Positions 21,040 through 31,530 of a stretch of DNA of 64,000 nt are shown here, piece by piece (position 1 is the stretch's first letter; each line of letters opens with the position of its first letter). The notes below the pieces were generated by a model, which saw only the letters and a program-made list of their open reading frames with translations, had not been told where the DNA came from and ran no database searches. Source of the DNA: Longimicrobiales bacterium (GTDB taxonomy: Bacteria > Gemmatimonadota > Gemmatimonadetes > Longimicrobiales > Gaopeijiaceae); NCBI GenBank assembly GCA_958295645.1, contig OY282361.1, forward strand, positions 2,446,501 through 2,510,500. The letters run 5' to 3'. The translations under genes and the position numbers were made by a program.

Positions 21040-22473
21040 TCACGCGCTCTTCCGCTCCGCCGCCTGCAACCGCGCCCGCACCTGGGCGATCTGCGCGCTG
21101 AACTTGGGATCGGCATTGATCTGGCGTTCGACCTTGCGGATGGAATGAATGACCGTCGAGTGGTCGCGGTCGCCGAAGAGGGCCCCGATCTGCTGAAGCG
21201 GCAGATCGAGGATCTCCTTGATCAAGAACATCGCGACCTGCCGGGGAACCGCCAGATTGCGGCGGCGGCTGCGAGAGGCCAAGGCGTGGCCAGCCACACC
21301 CCAGGCCTCCGCCACCAAGTCGCGCACCGCCTCGGGACTGCTCGGCGAACCCGCCGCGTCGTCCACGATGCCCGAGAGCGCGGCGCGGGCCAAGTCCAGC
21401 GTGAGCGCCCGCCGGGTGAGCGAGGAGAACGCCAGCAACTTGATGATCGCGCCCTCTAGTTCGCGCACCGACGAACGGCAGCTCTCGGCGACCAAGTCCA
21501 CCACGTCGGCGTCCAGCTCCATGTCGTCCTCTTCGGCCTTCTTGCGGAGAATGGCCACGCGCGTCTCGTAGTCGGGCGGGTCGACGTCCGCGACCAGGCC
21601 CCACTCGAAGCGCGAGACCAGCCGGGCCTCGAGGCCGTCCAGCTCCTTGGGATGGCGATCGCTGCTGATGACGATCTGGCGCTCGGCGTTGTAGAGCGAG
21701 TTGAACGTGTGGAAGAACTCCTCCTGCGTGTGCTCCTTCCTGCGCAGGAACTGCACGTCGTCGACCAGCAGGAGATCGAAGGACCGGTAGCGGGCGCGAA
21801 ACGCGTCGGTCGTTTGCGTGGCGATGCCCGTGACCATCTCGTTGAAGAACTGCTCCGCGGGGACGTAGCAGATGCGGGCGCCGGGCGCCGAGCCCAGCAG
21901 GTGATTGGCGATGGCCTGCATGAGATGCGTCTTGCCGAGGCCCGTGGCGCCGTACAGAAAGAGCGGATTGTAGGCGCGCGCGGGCCGCTCGGCCACGGCT
22001 AGGCTCGCCGCTTGGGCTAGGCGGTTGTTCTCGCCCACGACGAAGCGGTCGAAGGTGTAGCGGGCGTTGATGCGCTTGTCGCCTGCCCGCGAGGCCTCGC
22101 CCGAGCGAGCGTCCGGCGCGCTCCCCGATCCGCCGCTGGCCCTCGAGGCGGAAGCCGCCGGAAACGAATCCGGGCCCTCCACGTCCGTCGCCTTGATCTC
22201 CGGCGTCGCAGGAGCGGGGGCCTCTCCGGCCTGCCCGAACGAGAAGCGGATTTCCGGGGCCTCCCCGCCGTCGTCGCGGGCGGCATCGAGAAGCAAGGCC
22301 CCGAACTTGTCCTCCAGCCATTCGGCGTGAAACCGGCTCGGCGCCTCGATCCGGAGCACTCCGTCGGAATAGGAAACCGCCTCCGCGCTGGAGAGCCACG
22401 TCTGGTAGCTCTGCTCGGGAACGCGACGCTTGGCCCGTTCCAGAATCCGGTTCCAAAGTTCGGTCGCGCCCAG
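21040..22473 (-). CDS. dnaA: chromosomal replication initiator protein DnaA (CTG start proposed)
   Basis: About 477 residues in the usual four domains. Domain I (ATELWNRILERAKRR, then PEQSYQTWLSSAEAV) is followed by an Ala/Pro-rich linker, the AAA+ core (YTFDRFVVGENN, Walker A GATGLGKTH, LLVDDVQFL, Walker B) and the DNA-binding domain IV with the signature GDRDHSTVIHSIRKVE. The first ATG/GTG/TTG in frame is GTG at 22359, which would delete 38 residues of domain I that are plainly conserved. No canonical start lies upstream, so I propose CTG at 22473, which gives M-GATELWN and has GGAG eight bases before it. ATT at 22506 is a weaker option. The ORF body is certain; the start is not. Confidence 0.9.
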   Translation of the reverse strand: MGATELWNRILERAKRRVPEQSYQTWLSSAEAVSYSDGVLRIEAPSRFHAEWLEDKFGALLLDAARDDGGEAPEIRFSFGQAGEAPAPATPEIKATDVEGPDSFPAASASRASGGSGSAPDARSGEASRAGDKRINARYTFDRFVVGENNRLAQAASLAVAERPARAYNPLFLYGATGLGKTHLMQAIANHLLGSAPGARICYVPAEQFFNEMVTGIATQTTDAFRARYRSFDLLLVDDVQFLRRKEHTQEEFFHTFNSLYNAERQIVISSDRHPKELDGLEARLVSRFEWGLVADVDPPDYETRVAILRKKAEEDDMELDADVVDLVAESCRSSVRELEGAIIKLLAFSSLTRRALTLDLARAALSGIVDDAAGSPSSPEAVRDLVAEAWGVAGHALASRSRRRNLAVPRQVAMFLIKEILDLPLQQIGALFGDRDHSTVIHSIRKVERQINADPKFSAQIAQVRARLQAAERKSA

Positions 22474-22551
22474 TTGGCTGCTCCGTCGTTCAGCGCCCCA
22501 AGGAATCCCCCCGCCGCCTCCCCCCGAGAAGACGAAGGGGCGGCAACCTAC

Positions 22552-23428
22552 ATGATTCGCGCGGGGGAAGTCAATTCGGGCGCGCCTCGGCTCCTGATCC
22601 GGCCGTCATCCGGCGGACGCGCGAAACCGGTCGAGCCGGTGGAACTCGTCCTGCGCGAGGTCGTGCGCATCGGCGATGCCGAAGGGGACGGGATGATCGA
22701 ACGAGAGCGCATTGGTCTCTTGTGGAGCGAGGAAATCGGCTACTTCGTCCTGGACAGCGACGCGCAGTTCAAAGTGTTCGACCACGACGGGCGATTTGTT
22801 CGAGCGGTCGGCCGCCGTGGCGAGGGCCCCGGCGAATTCAACGTCGTTACGAGCGTCGCCGTCGTTGGAGACCAGATTGTCGCGCTGGACGCCGGCAGGC
22901 GGATTTGGCAGTTCTTCGACCACGACGGCGAATTCGTGGTCCAGCGCAACTTCGGTTTCCCAGGGGCCAGTTTCGTGCCGGTGGGCGGCGCCCGAGTCGT
23001 CGTGGCCGGCATGGACCGCCGTCCGGACTTCGTGGGTACCCCATTGCACCTCGCGGACCTCGACGAGGGGATGCCGTCGCTCCACTTCGGAGCTGTGGAA
23101 CCAGCGAAGTGGAAGGCGACCGACCCCTGGGCGCGTGCCGTGGTCGTTGGGAGGGCGAGCCGTCCGGATGTGGTGTGGGGCGGGAAAGCGGGGATTCCGA
23201 CCGTGCGCTCCGGGGGGCCGGGAGCCCGGCAACATCGACGTAGACAAGATCCAAGACGTGCGCCTGGACGGCTTCGACCTCGGCCGGCAGTGCCACTTGG
23301 GCCGTCTCGAATGGGATGCTTCCGGGCCCAGGTTGTTTGACCGCGGCGGCGAAGCGATGGTTCAGCTTGTTGCCTACGACGCCGACGCCGTCCACGAAGT
23401 GATCGTCTACGAAATCGTCTGGCCGTAG
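22552..23428 (+). pseudogene. 6-bladed beta-propeller protein, frameshifted
   Basis: The frame from ATG 22552 encodes propeller repeats (VFDHDGRFVRAVGRRGEGPG, and FDHDGEFVVQRNFGFPG) of the NHL/6-bladed type up to about 23210, then continues meaningfully only in the next frame (REPGNIDVDKIQDVRLDGFD) to a stop at 23428. Removing one G from the six-G run at 23212-23217 joins the two into one 291-residue product. The reading also lacks a signal peptide, unlike its relatives. It may be a decaying gene or a single-base assembly error. It sits between dnaA and rpmH, where no gene is usually found. Confidence 0.65.
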
Positions 23429-23469
23429 CGAGCGGTTCGGCCAGCCCGAACAGGCCGCCCGCCCTTTCG

Positions 23470-23499
23470 TTGACCCGCCCGCCCCGGCTCCACTATCTT
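23470..23499 (+). promoter_or_regulatory. candidate promoter for the rpmH operon
   Basis: TTGACC at 23470-23475 and TATCTT at 23494-23499 are separated by 18 bp, close to the housekeeping sigma consensus. The rpmH ATG lies about 70 bp downstream, leaving room for a short leader. Confidence 0.55.
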
Positions 23500-23567
23500 T
23501 CCCGGGCTGTACCCTTGTCGTTCTTCCCCGACAGCCTCCCAGGCGCTTCGAAAACGCGGACACGCAA

Positions 23568-23726
23568 ATGAAACCGACGTACAGGCCACGGAACCGGAAG
23601 CGGCTCAACAAGCACGGTTTCCGTGCCCGAATGAGCACCAAGGCGGGCCGCAAGGTCTTGAACCGGCGGCGCCGGAGGGGCCGGCGAGCGATCGTCGTGT
23701 CCACCGGATCCAAGTACGCGCGCTGA
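23568..23726 (+). CDS. rpmH: 50S ribosomal protein L34
   Basis: 52 residues, highly basic: [20 protein letters not shown], then [15 protein letters not shown] and RGRR. Universal L34 pattern. The family is usually 44-50 residues, so it has a slightly longer C-terminus ([11 protein letters not shown]). It heads the rnpA-yidD-yidC operon. Its TGA stop lies inside CTGA, where the proposed rnpA start overlaps. Confidence 0.95.
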   Translation: MKPTYRPRNRKRLNKHGFRARMSTKAGRKVLNRRRRRGRRAIVVSTGSKYAR

Positions 23727-24130
23727 CGACCGATGCCCCGGACGGCCGGGAGCCCAGCGCGGATCCGCGCTCGCAGCGCTTCCCCAGAGCGGCGCGCATC
23801 CGGAGCGGCGCCGAAATCCGCGCGATCTTCCGGCGAGGGCGGCACGTGCGTACGCGGAGCCTCGACGTCTACGTGCTTCGGGACGCCTCTCCCCGGTCGC
23901 GGATCGGTTGCGTGGTGCCCAAGCTCGGCCACCGGACGACCGCACGGAACCTCGTGAAGCGCCGCTTGAAGGAAATCGGCCGCACACGGTTGCTCGGTCG
24001 GCTCGAAGCCCTGCACCCGCCCGCCGACGTCCTGGTTCGCGCTCGAAGGAACGCGTACGGAGCGACATACCTGCAGTTGGAGGCGGAATTCGTGAAGGCG
24101 GTGGAGGAAATGTGCTTGCCAAGGCGATGA
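23723..24130 (+). CDS. rnpA: ribonuclease P protein component (CTG start proposed)
   Basis: 135 residues from the proposed start. Protein subunit that binds the RNase P RNA and helps position precursor tRNA. The signature is [14 protein letters not shown]; the N-terminal helix region [19 protein letters not shown] and the strands LDVYVLR and RIGCVVPK are conserved. The only GTG in frame (23846) would delete the first helix. No ATG, GTG or TTG lies upstream, but CTG at 23723 overlaps the rpmH stop as CTGA, giving a protein of the usual length. An ATG at 23733 is in another frame. Confidence 0.85.
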   Translation: MTTDAPDGREPSADPRSQRFPRAARIRSGAEIRAIFRRGRHVRTRSLDVYVLRDASPRSRIGCVVPKLGHRTTARNLVKRRLKEIGRTRLLGRLEALHPPADVLVRARRNAYGATYLQLEAEFVKAVEEMCLPRR

Positions 24131-24342
24131 TCGGGCTGATTCGACTCTACCAGGGCGGGATTTCGCCCCTGGTGGCCCCCTCGTGCCGCTACTGGCCCAC
24201 ATGTTCGGAGTACGCGCGCCAGGCGATCGAGGCCCACGGACCGGCCGGCGGCGCCTGGCTGGGACTGAAGCGCATCGGCCGTTGCCATCCGTGGGGCGGT
24301 TGCGGGCCAGACCCGGTTCCGGGAGCCCCGGCAGACCAGTGA
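24112..24342 (+). CDS. yidD: membrane protein insertion efficiency factor YidD
   Basis: 76 residues. Conserved features: [32 protein letters not shown] and [16 protein letters not shown] with the family cysteines. It is a small amphipathic protein at the inner membrane that aids the YidC insertion route. The GTG at 24112 is preceded by GGAGGAAA at a good distance and gives the usual N-terminus ([13 protein letters not shown]), so it overlaps the end of rnpA by 19 bp; an internal ATG at 24127 is less likely. Its stop overlaps yidC as GTGA. Confidence 0.92.
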   Translation: MLAKAMIGLIRLYQGGISPLVAPSCRYWPTCSEYARQAIEAHGPAGGAWLGLKRIGRCHPWGGCGPDPVPGAPADQ

Positions 24343-26003
24343 ACCTCCAGCGCCTGTTGCTCGCGGTGACGCTGATGATGGGCGTCATCCTGCTCACCAA
24401 CGTCTTGTTTCCTCCTCCTCCGCCCCCGCCGGTTCCCGAGGCCGTTCCGGAGAGGCCCGCCGGCACGCCCGCGGAGGCGAACCCGGCAGAGGCCGCGCCT
24501 TCGGCCACCGCCGAGAGGCTCTTCGGGGAGCCGGAGGAGGACGAGGACGCGGAACTCTTGGTCGAGGTCGAGACGCCTCTCTTCCGATTGCGGTTCTCCA
24601 ACTACGGCGGCGCGTTGCGCTCGGCGGAGCTTTCGGAGTATCCGTCGCTGGCGCGCGAAGGCCCAGTGGAGCTGGTCCCGCCGGAGACGGGCGGCCTGCT
24701 GCGCGGCACCTGGCGCTTCGGGACGGACTCGGTGGCCTTGGGACGGTTCGCGCACCGAGTCGAGCCGCCAGACGGCATCCGGCTTGGTCCGGGCGACGGC
24801 CCGGCGACGCTCTCGTTTCGCTACGAGCATCCCGAAGGCGCCTTCTTCAGCGAGATCCGCTACACGTTCACGGCGGATTCCTACGTCTTCAGCGTGGAGG
24901 GCGAACTGCCCCCCGTCGAACGCACGTCGATCAGGCTCGACATGGGCCGCGGCCTTGCCTTCAACGAGGCGAAGGAGAACGACGAACGCCAAGCGGCGGC
25001 GCTAGTGGGCAACAACCCCGGCCAGGGCGTAACGTCGCAACGCCTGAACAACGTGGACGAGATCGAGATCATAAACGGACCGCTACAGTGGGCCGCCGTG
25101 AAAAGCAAGTTCTTCGTAACGGTGATTCTGCCGGCCGCGGAGACGTCCTTGCCGATGGCCTGGGCCGGTCCCGGCCCCGACGGCGAGAGCGCGGACGTGC
25201 GCGTCGAGGCTCCGGTGCAGAGTTCGGGCGCCTACGCCTACAGAGCCTACGCCGGACCCATCGAGCGGGAACGGCTGGCGGCGACCGCCGATCAACTGGA
25301 AGAACTCAATCCCTACGGCTGGCGCTTCTTCCGTCCCGTGGTCCGGCCGTTCGTGGGCATCGTGTTGTGGACGATCACCGCGTTGCACGAACGGCTTGCC
25401 CTGGGCTACGGGCTGGTCTTGATCGTGATGGGCTTGCTGATGCGCATCGTGCTGTGGCCGCTCAACCAGAAGGCGATGCGGTCGAACATCAGAATGCAGA
25501 GCATGCAACCGATGGTTCAGGAACTCAAGGACAAGTACAAGGACGATCCCCAGAAGCAGAAGCAGGAATTGATGAAGTTGTACAAGGAACAAGGATTCAA
25601 CCCGCTCGCGGGATGTCTTCCGATATTGTTGCCCTGGCCTATGCTGATCGCCTTGTTCTTGGTCTTTCAGAACACGATTCAGTTGCGCGCCGTGCCGTTC
25701 CTTTGGTTGCCCGATCTCTCTGCGCCGGATCCCTTCTGGATAATGCCCGTGCTGGTCGGCGCCAGCATGTTGTTGTTGCAATTCCTCACCATGAAGCTCA
25801 CGACCGGCTGGGCCGCCGCGAATCCCCAGATGAAGATGATGTTGTTCTTCATGCCGGCGTTCATGACGTTCATATTCTTCAACTTTGCGTCGGGGCTGAA
25901 CCTCTACTACGCCACCGCCAACTTGGCAACCATTCCGCAGACGCTGCTGGTCGCCAAGGAACGCCGGAAAGCGGGAGTCGCGGGGCGTCCCAAGCCTTCC
26001 TGA
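24339..26003 (+). CDS. yidC: membrane protein insertase YidC
   Basis: 554 residues. An N-terminal membrane anchor ([19 protein letters not shown]), a Pro/Ala/Glu-rich linker, a large periplasmic beta domain (about 60-345) and the conserved insertase core with five predicted C-terminal helices. The hydrophilic-groove arginine is likely in [17 protein letters not shown]. The cytoplasmic loop ([20 protein letters not shown]) and [20 protein letters not shown] are typical. The C-terminal tail KERRKAG is basic, useful for ribosome contact. GTG start overlapping yidD. Confidence 0.95.
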   Translation: MNLQRLLLAVTLMMGVILLTNVLFPPPPPPPVPEAVPERPAGTPAEANPAEAAPSATAERLFGEPEEDEDAELLVEVETPLFRLRFSNYGGALRSAELSEYPSLAREGPVELVPPETGGLLRGTWRFGTDSVALGRFAHRVEPPDGIRLGPGDGPATLSFRYEHPEGAFFSEIRYTFTADSYVFSVEGELPPVERTSIRLDMGRGLAFNEAKENDERQAAALVGNNPGQGVTSQRLNNVDEIEIINGPLQWAAVKSKFFVTVILPAAETSLPMAWAGPGPDGESADVRVEAPVQSSGAYAYRAYAGPIERERLAATADQLEELNPYGWRFFRPVVRPFVGIVLWTITALHERLALGYGLVLIVMGLLMRIVLWPLNQKAMRSNIRMQSMQPMVQELKDKYKDDPQKQKQELMKLYKEQGFNPLAGCLPILLPWPMLIALFLVFQNTIQLRAVPFLWLPDLSAPDPFWIMPVLVGASMLLLQFLTMKLTTGWAAANPQMKMMLFFMPAFMTFIFFNFASGLNLYYATANLATIPQTLLVAKERRKAGVAGRPKPS

Positions 26004-26019
26004 CCCGCCGGGCGGCCTC

Positions 26020-27447
26020 GTGCACGAGCCGGACGGGCGACCGGACACCATCGTAGCCGTGGCGACGCCTCCGGGGATCGGCGCAACCGCCTTGGTTCGT
26101 CTCTCCGGCCCCGGCGCGGCGGCCGTCTTGCACGGCCTGCTCCAGGGGCCGAAGAACAACGGTCCGGAGCCGTCGGCGCACCCGGCGGGCGACGTGGCGG
26201 CCCGGAACGCACAGGCCGCCGACCTGCCGGGGCGGGCAAGCCGGTTGCGCACGCTCGTCGACCCCGTTTCGGGCGAAGTGCTGGACCAGGCCCTGGTCGC
26301 TTTCCTTGAAGGCCCGGCCAGCTACACCGGCGAGGACATGGCCGAGATCAGCACGCACGGAGGGCGCCTGATCCCCGCGAGCGTCCTGGAAGCCTGCACC
26401 ATCCTGGGCGCCCGGATCGCCCGGCCGGGGGAGTTCACGCAAAGGGCCTATCTCAACGGCAAGCTCGACCTCGCCCAGGCCGAGGCCGTGGCCGGCGTCG
26501 TCTCGGCCAAGTCCGAGAAGGGGCGGCTCGTGGCGCTGCACCAGCTGGAACGAGGCTTGAGCGCGCGGATCGCTTCGCTTCGCGGACGCCTGACCGGCTT
26601 GGCCGCCATGCTGGTGCACCACATCGACTTTCCCGAAGAAAGCGACGCGCCGGCGTCCTTGGAGCGCATCGCCGAAGAGGCGCGCGCGGTGGCGGGCGAG
26701 ATTGGCCGGCTGCTGGCGACGGCGCCTGCGGGCGAGCTGCTGCGAGCGGGCGCCGTGATCGTCCTGGCGGGCCGTCCCAATTCCGGCAAGTCCAGTCTCT
26801 TCAACGCTTTGCTGGGTTCCGAGCGGGCGCTCGTGTCCACCGAGGCGGGGACAACTCGCGACGCGATCGAGGCGGTGGTGTCCATCGAGGGACTGCCTTT
26901 CCGGCTGATCGACACGGCGGGCCTTCGAGAGGCCGAAGGCCACGTCGAGCGAATGGGCGTCGAGGTGGCGCGGCGGCGGCTGGCCGCGGCGGACGCGGTG
27001 CTGCACTGCAGGGAAGCGGGGAGCGCCATGGGGTGCGAGGAGGAGGCGTTTCTGGGGGACTTGGCCGCGCCGGTCGTCGCCGTGCGCACCAAGTGGGACT
27101 TGGCGAGCGGCTCGGAGCCTCCCGGGCCGGGCGAGATCCCGGTGTCGGCGGTGCGTGGGGACGGGCTCGCGGATCTGAAGCAGGCCTTGGCCCGCTTGGT
27201 GTTCGGAGGCGTCGTGGAGAACCGCAACGAGGTGCCCGTCGTCACGACGCGCCGCCAAGCCGGCTGCTTGGCGCAGGCGCAAGAGGAGATCGAGGCCTTC
27301 GCCCGGGGCCTGGACGAGGGGTTGCCGCCCGAGGTGGGCTCGGCGCACGTGAAGTCGGCCGAGACGGCGCTCGAGGAGATTCTGGGCGTGATCTCGCCGG
27401 AGGACGTGCTGGACCGGGTGTTCAGCGACTTCTGCGTCGGCAAGTGA
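26020..27447 (+). CDS. mnmE: tRNA uridine-5-carboxymethylaminomethyl(34) synthesis GTPase MnmE
   Basis: 475 residues, GTG start. With MnmG it modifies the wobble uridine of several tRNAs. The N-terminal tetrahydrofolate-binding domain ([20 protein letters not shown]), a helical domain split by the G domain, P-loop [11 protein letters not shown], switch region [17 protein letters not shown] and the C-terminal catalytic FCVGK (FCIGK in most relatives) are all present. The usual NKxD is replaced by RTKWD. One base of overlap with mnmG (TGATG). Confidence 0.95.
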   Translation: MHEPDGRPDTIVAVATPPGIGATALVRLSGPGAAAVLHGLLQGPKNNGPEPSAHPAGDVAARNAQAADLPGRASRLRTLVDPVSGEVLDQALVAFLEGPASYTGEDMAEISTHGGRLIPASVLEACTILGARIARPGEFTQRAYLNGKLDLAQAEAVAGVVSAKSEKGRLVALHQLERGLSARIASLRGRLTGLAAMLVHHIDFPEESDAPASLERIAEEARAVAGEIGRLLATAPAGELLRAGAVIVLAGRPNSGKSSLFNALLGSERALVSTEAGTTRDAIEAVVSIEGLPFRLIDTAGLREAEGHVERMGVEVARRRLAAADAVLHCREAGSAMGCEEEAFLGDLAAPVVAVRTKWDLASGSEPPGPGEIPVSAVRGDGLADLKQALARLVFGGVVENRNEVPVVTTRRQAGCLAQAQEEIEAFARGLDEGLPPEVGSAHVKSAETALEEILGVISPEDVLDRVFSDFCVGK

Positions 27448-29336
27448 TGAGGCTTCGCTACGGTGTCGTGGTGGTGGGCGGCGGCCATGCGGGGGCGGAA
27501 GCGGCGGCCGCCTCCGCGAGGCTGGGCGCCAAGACCGTGCTGGTGACGCCCGACCTGAGTCGAATAGGCCAGATGAGCTGCAATCCGGCCATCGGCGGCG
27601 TGGCGAAAGGGACCGTTGCGCGCGAAGTGGGGGCCTTGGGCGGCGTCATGGCGCCTGCGACGGACGCTTCCCGCATACACTTCCGCATGTTGAACCGCTC
27701 GAAGGGACCGGCCGTCTGGGGTCCGCGGGCGCAGTGCGACCGCGCCTTATACCCGCTGGCGGTACGGCGCATCCTCGACGGCCTGGACAATCTGGACCTC
27801 TTCCAGGAGATGGCGACCGAGCTGCGCTTGGACGGCGAGTCCTGCTTGGTGGCGACGCGCGGCGGGGTCTCGTTCGAAGGCAAGGCGGCGGTGGTGACCG
27901 CCGGCACCTTCCTGCGCGGCCGGATTCACGTGGGCGGGTCCGCAGCGCACGGAGCGGGCCGGGCCGGCGAAGCGCCCTCCGTCGGCTTGGCCGAGGCGCT
28001 GGAGGCAAGGGGCCTGGAAGTCGCTCGGTTCAAGACCGGCACGCCTCCGCGGATCGACGGCCGGACCGTGGACTTCGGCCGTTGCGAACGCCAGGAGGGG
28101 GATCGCGAGGCCCAGGCGTTCTCCTGCTACAGTCGCGAGGACACGCCCGAGCAGCGCGCCTGCTGGATCACGTGGACGGGCGCCGCGCTGGCCGAGATCG
28201 TCGGCCGCAATCTGCAACGGAGCGCCCTCTACGGCGGGGAGATCGGCGGCCGGGGACCGCGCTATTGCCCGTCCATCGAAGACAAGATCGTGCGCTTTCC
28301 GAAGACGCCGAGGCACCAGGTGTTTCTGGAGCCGGAAGGACTCGGCACCCACGAACTCTACGTCAACGGCCTGTCCACGTCGTTGCCGCCGGAGGTGCAG
28401 CTCGAATGCTTGCGCACCGTGCCGGGGCTGGAGGACGCGAAGATGACCAGGGCCGGCTACGCGATCGAATACGACTACTTTCCGCCCCGCCAGCTGCGCC
28501 ACACGCTGGAGGTCAGGTCGTTGCCGGGACTCTATTTCGCCGGGCAGATCAACGGAACCACCGGGTACGAGGAGGCTGCGGGCCAGGGCCTCGTGGCGGG
28601 AGCCAACGCCGCGTTGGCGGTGCAGGGCCGACCGCCCTTCGTGCTGGAGCGCGACCAAGCCTACATCGGAGTGCTCGTGGACGACTTGGTGACCAAGGGG
28701 GTGGACGAGCCGTACCGCCTGTTCACCTCCCGCGCGGAGTTTCGCCTGTTGCTCCGGCAGGACAACGCGCCCGGACGACTGGGGCCGCTGGCCCGCGATC
28801 TGGGCCTGCTGACGCCGAATCAAGTGCAGGCCCTCGGCGAACGGCTGGCCGAGGAATCGCGTGCCAGGGCTTGGTTCCGGGACACGCGGCTGTCCCCGGA
28901 CAGCGCCAATCGCGCGTTGCGGGCGGCCAAGTCCTCGCCGGTCACGGAGCGGGTACGAGCGCGGGAGCTTCTCCGGCGTCCGGGGGTGACGGCGCGAGCG
29001 CTCGTGGAGTCGGCGCCCGAAGGCAGTCCGAGGTTCGACACGGACGTTCTGGCCACCGTCGAGGTGGACGAGAAGTACGAAGGCTACGTGCGGAGGGAGA
29101 CGGAGCGGGCCGAAAGGCTACGTGCGATGGCCGAATTCGCCATCCCCGAAGACGTGCCCTACGCCGGCCTGGTCACGTTGTCCCACGAGGCTAGAGAGAG
29201 CTTGGCGCGTGTGCGGCCAGCGACGTTGGCCCAAGCGGGCCGCGTTCCCGGCGTGTCGCCGGCCGACCTGCAGAACCTCGTGATGGAGATACGCCGCCTC
29301 AAGGCCAGACAGGCTCCGGAGTCGCTTCCGGCTTGA
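27447..29336 (+). CDS. mnmG: tRNA uridine-5-carboxymethylaminomethyl(34) synthesis enzyme MnmG
   Basis: 629-residue FAD enzyme, partner of MnmE. The FAD motif is [14 protein letters not shown]; then [13 protein letters not shown], the family signature [15 protein letters not shown] and [12 protein letters not shown]. The C-terminal helical domain binds MnmE and tRNA. The ATG at 27447 overlaps the mnmE stop. In many genomes rsmG (gidB) follows; here a 470-bp non-coding stretch with parS sites follows instead. Confidence 0.96.
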   Translation: MRLRYGVVVVGGGHAGAEAAAASARLGAKTVLVTPDLSRIGQMSCNPAIGGVAKGTVAREVGALGGVMAPATDASRIHFRMLNRSKGPAVWGPRAQCDRALYPLAVRRILDGLDNLDLFQEMATELRLDGESCLVATRGGVSFEGKAAVVTAGTFLRGRIHVGGSAAHGAGRAGEAPSVGLAEALEARGLEVARFKTGTPPRIDGRTVDFGRCERQEGDREAQAFSCYSREDTPEQRACWITWTGAALAEIVGRNLQRSALYGGEIGGRGPRYCPSIEDKIVRFPKTPRHQVFLEPEGLGTHELYVNGLSTSLPPEVQLECLRTVPGLEDAKMTRAGYAIEYDYFPPRQLRHTLEVRSLPGLYFAGQINGTTGYEEAAGQGLVAGANAALAVQGRPPFVLERDQAYIGVLVDDLVTKGVDEPYRLFTSRAEFRLLLRQDNAPGRLGPLARDLGLLTPNQVQALGERLAEESRARAWFRDTRLSPDSANRALRAAKSSPVTERVRARELLRRPGVTARALVESAPEGSPRFDTDVLATVEVDEKYEGYVRRETERAERLRAMAEFAIPEDVPYAGLVTLSHEARESLARVRPATLAQAGRVPGVSPADLQNLVMEIRRLKARQAPESLPA

Positions 29337-29408
29337 CCCGCGGGCGACGCCAAGGGCGATGGCGGATCAGGCGGCGCGGCCGTTGGCGGATCGGGCCAAG
29401 AGGCCGGT

Positions 29409-29424
29409 TGTTTCACGTGGAACA
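29409..29424. promoter_or_regulatory. parS centromere site 1
   Basis: TGTTTCACGTGGAACA differs at one base from the bacterial parS palindrome. ParB would bind here and spread; ParA then segregates the origin. Confidence 0.92.
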
Positions 29425-29550
29425 CGAAGCGAAGGCGCGGCCTGCCAGCCGAAGAACCGGCGGATCCTAGCCCGGCATCGCCTCGTCGTCGGCCACGCGG
29501 ACGTCGGCCGCGTCGCGAACGGCCGACCCCCGGACGGTCTCATTCCGGCG

Positions 29551-29566
29551 TGTTTCACGTGAAACA
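29551..29566. promoter_or_regulatory. parS centromere site 2
   Basis: TGTTTCACGTGAAACA is the perfect consensus parS palindrome, 142 bp from site 1 and about 240 bp before parA. Confidence 0.96.
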
Positions 29567-29806
29567 CAACCTCCGACCGACGAGCCCATGGCATGTCCCC
29601 GGCGCATGTCGTAGACGAGATCGCCCGGCAGACCGCGGAAGCACCGCAGACCGCCTTCCAGCCCCCGCGCGTCGTCTGGTTCGCGCGCCCGGCATCCTAG
29701 GCGGCGCCGAACGGACCCTATACCTTGTGGAGCGGTCCACGTCGCCCGGAGCGTCCCCCGGGCGAAGGCCGCATCCCATCTCTCTCCTTCAAGCAAGGCT
29801 TCTCCG

Positions 29807-30589
29807 GTGCGGATCATCGCAATCGCGAACCAAAAAGGCGGCGTGGGCAAGACCACGACGGCCGTGAACTTGAGTTCGGCCTTGGCGCGGGAGGGCGCCC
29901 GCGTGCTGTTGGTGGACATTGATCCGCAGGGCAACGCCTCCAGCGGCCTGGGGATCGTCGAGCGGGACAACTTGGCCACGATCTACGACGTGCTGGTTCG
30001 GGGCCTTCCCGTCTACCGGGCGATCCACCGCCAGGTCGTCCCCGCCGATCTCGAGGTGGTTCCCGCCAATCGCGACTTGGTGGGCGCGGAACTCGAGCTG
30101 GTGGGGGTGCGCGACCGCGAGACGATTCTCCGAGAAGCGCTCGCGCCGGTCGTGGAGGACTACGCCTTCGTCATCATCGACTGTCCGCCCTCTCTCGGCC
30201 TGCTCACGCTGAACGCCCTTTCGGCGGCCGACTCGCTCATCGTTCCCATCCAGTGCGAGTATTACGCGCTGGAAGGCCTGGCCCAGCTCATGAGCACGAT
30301 CGGCTTGGTTCGGCGGGGCCTCAATCCCGGCTTGGACGTCGAAGGAGTCCTGCTGACGATGTACGACCGACGCCTCAACCTCTCGCGAGAGATCGCGTCC
30401 GAAGCGAAGAAGTACTTCGACGTGTTCCAGACGGTCATCCCCCGCAACGTGAGCGTGGCGGAGGCGCCGTCGTTCGGACAGGCCGTGCTCGACTACGATC
30501 CCTCCTCGGCCGGGTCGCAACAGTACGCCGCCTTGGCCCGCGAACTGACGGCCCGCACGTCGGCGCCGGCCCCGGGAGAGCGAGCATGA
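29807..30589 (+). CDS. parA: chromosome partitioning ATPase ParA (Soj)
   Basis: 260 residues, GTG start. Deviant Walker A KGGVGKT (residues 10-16), LLVDIDPQGNAS, IIDCPPSLG and the C-terminal NVSVAEAPSFGQAVLDYDP. It lacks the N-terminal DNA-binding extension of plasmid ParA, so it is the short chromosomal type. It drives origin segregation with ParB-parS complexes. parB overlaps its stop as ATGA. Confidence 0.95.
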   Translation: MRIIAIANQKGGVGKTTTAVNLSSALAREGARVLLVDIDPQGNASSGLGIVERDNLATIYDVLVRGLPVYRAIHRQVVPADLEVVPANRDLVGAELELVGVRDRETILREALAPVVEDYAFVIIDCPPSLGLLTLNALSAADSLIVPIQCEYYALEGLAQLMSTIGLVRRGLNPGLDVEGVLLTMYDRRLNLSREIASEAKKYFDVFQTVIPRNVSVAEAPSFGQAVLDYDPSSAGSQQYAALARELTARTSAPAPGERA

Positions 30590-31491
30590 GCCGGCCCGAC
30601 CGCCTCGGCCGGGGCATCGGCGCGCTGATCGGCGAGTACATGGACGACGCGAGCCCCGCGGGAGGAGGAGCCGACGCGCGCAGCCTTCCGGTCGAGGCCA
30701 TCGCTCCGAATCCGTATCAGCCCCGGGTGGACTTCAAGGCGGAAGAGCTGTCGGAGCTGGCGGCGTCGATCAAGGAAAACGGCCTGATTCAGCCGATCGT
30801 CGTCAGGGGTTCGGCGGCCGCGCGGCAGTACGAACTGGTCGCGGGCGAGCGCAGGCTACGGGCCGTCAAGCAGTTGGGCTGGACGGAGGTGACGGCCATC
30901 GTCCGCCGCGTCGACGACCGCACGTTGCTGGTGCTGGCCTTGGTCGAAAACATCCAGCGGCAGGATCTGGGGCCGATCGACGAAGCCAAGGGATACGAAG
31001 CCTTGCGCGACCAGTTCGGCCTGACCCAAGCCGAAATCGCCGAGACCGTGGGCAAGAGCCGATCGGCCGTGGCCAACACGCTGCGCCTGCTGGGGTTGCC
31101 TCCGCCCGTGAGGCGAATGGTCGAGGAAGGGGCGCTCTCGAAGGGACATGCGCGTGCGCTTCTCGCGGTCGCCGACGCGGGGCAGGCCGAAGCTCTGGCG
31201 CGCCGGGCCGTGAACGAGGATTGGACGGTTCGGGAAACGGAAGAACGGGTGCGCCAGGCCGCCGGCAAGGGCGAGAGGCCGGAGGGGAAGGGGCCACGCG
31301 CGAAGCCGCGTAGGGATCCGGCGGTCTCCATGCTCGAGGAAGCCTTGGCCGAGCACGTCGGAACCCGCGTGGCGATTCGCTGGAAGGGCCGTGGCCGCGG
31401 CGACGTTCGCATCCGGTTCCACGATGCCGAAGACTTGGAACGCGTCTTCGAGGCGCTCACGGGGAAAACGGCTCGCGATGTGCTGGACTGA
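30586..31491 (+). CDS. parB: chromosome partitioning protein ParB (Spo0J)
   Basis: 301 residues. The N-terminal CTPase region has NPYQPR and the CTP/spreading motif GERRLRA (about 87-93), then ALVENIQRQDLGPIDEAKGY. The helix-turn-helix LTQAEIAETVGKSRSAVANT reads parS. A charged linker of about 40 residues separates the C-terminal dimerisation domain. The N-terminal GRGIGALIGEYM matches the ParA-stimulating peptide region. Two parS sites lie just upstream. Confidence 0.95.
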   Translation: MSRPDRLGRGIGALIGEYMDDASPAGGGADARSLPVEAIAPNPYQPRVDFKAEELSELAASIKENGLIQPIVVRGSAAARQYELVAGERRLRAVKQLGWTEVTAIVRRVDDRTLLVLALVENIQRQDLGPIDEAKGYEALRDQFGLTQAEIAETVGKSRSAVANTLRLLGLPPPVRRMVEEGALSKGHARALLAVADAGQAEALARRAVNEDWTVRETEERVRQAAGKGERPEGKGPRAKPRRDPAVSMLEEALAEHVGTRVAIRWKGRGRGDVRIRFHDAEDLERVFEALTGKTARDVLD

Positions 31492-31530
31492 CCCGGCGAG
31501 GGCGTCGGCCGGGGGAGAGGCGCGCAGACG

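Larger units (their letters stand above)
29337..29806. other. non-coding centromere region between mnmG and parA
   Basis: 470 bp with no convincing gene in any frame; rsmG, common at this place, is absent and I see no remnant of it. The region holds two parS sites (29409-29424 and 29551-29566). A TATACC at 29719-29724 could be a -10 box for parA, with no clear -35 partner. Confidence 0.7.

Noticed and set aside
21040-22359. dnaA starting at GTG 22359
   Set aside because: Thirty-eight conserved residues of domain I continue in frame upstream, so this start is too late.
29467-29979. Minus-strand frame between mnmG and parA as a displaced rsmG
   Set aside because: Its translation shows no SAM-binding motif and it overlaps parA and a parS site.
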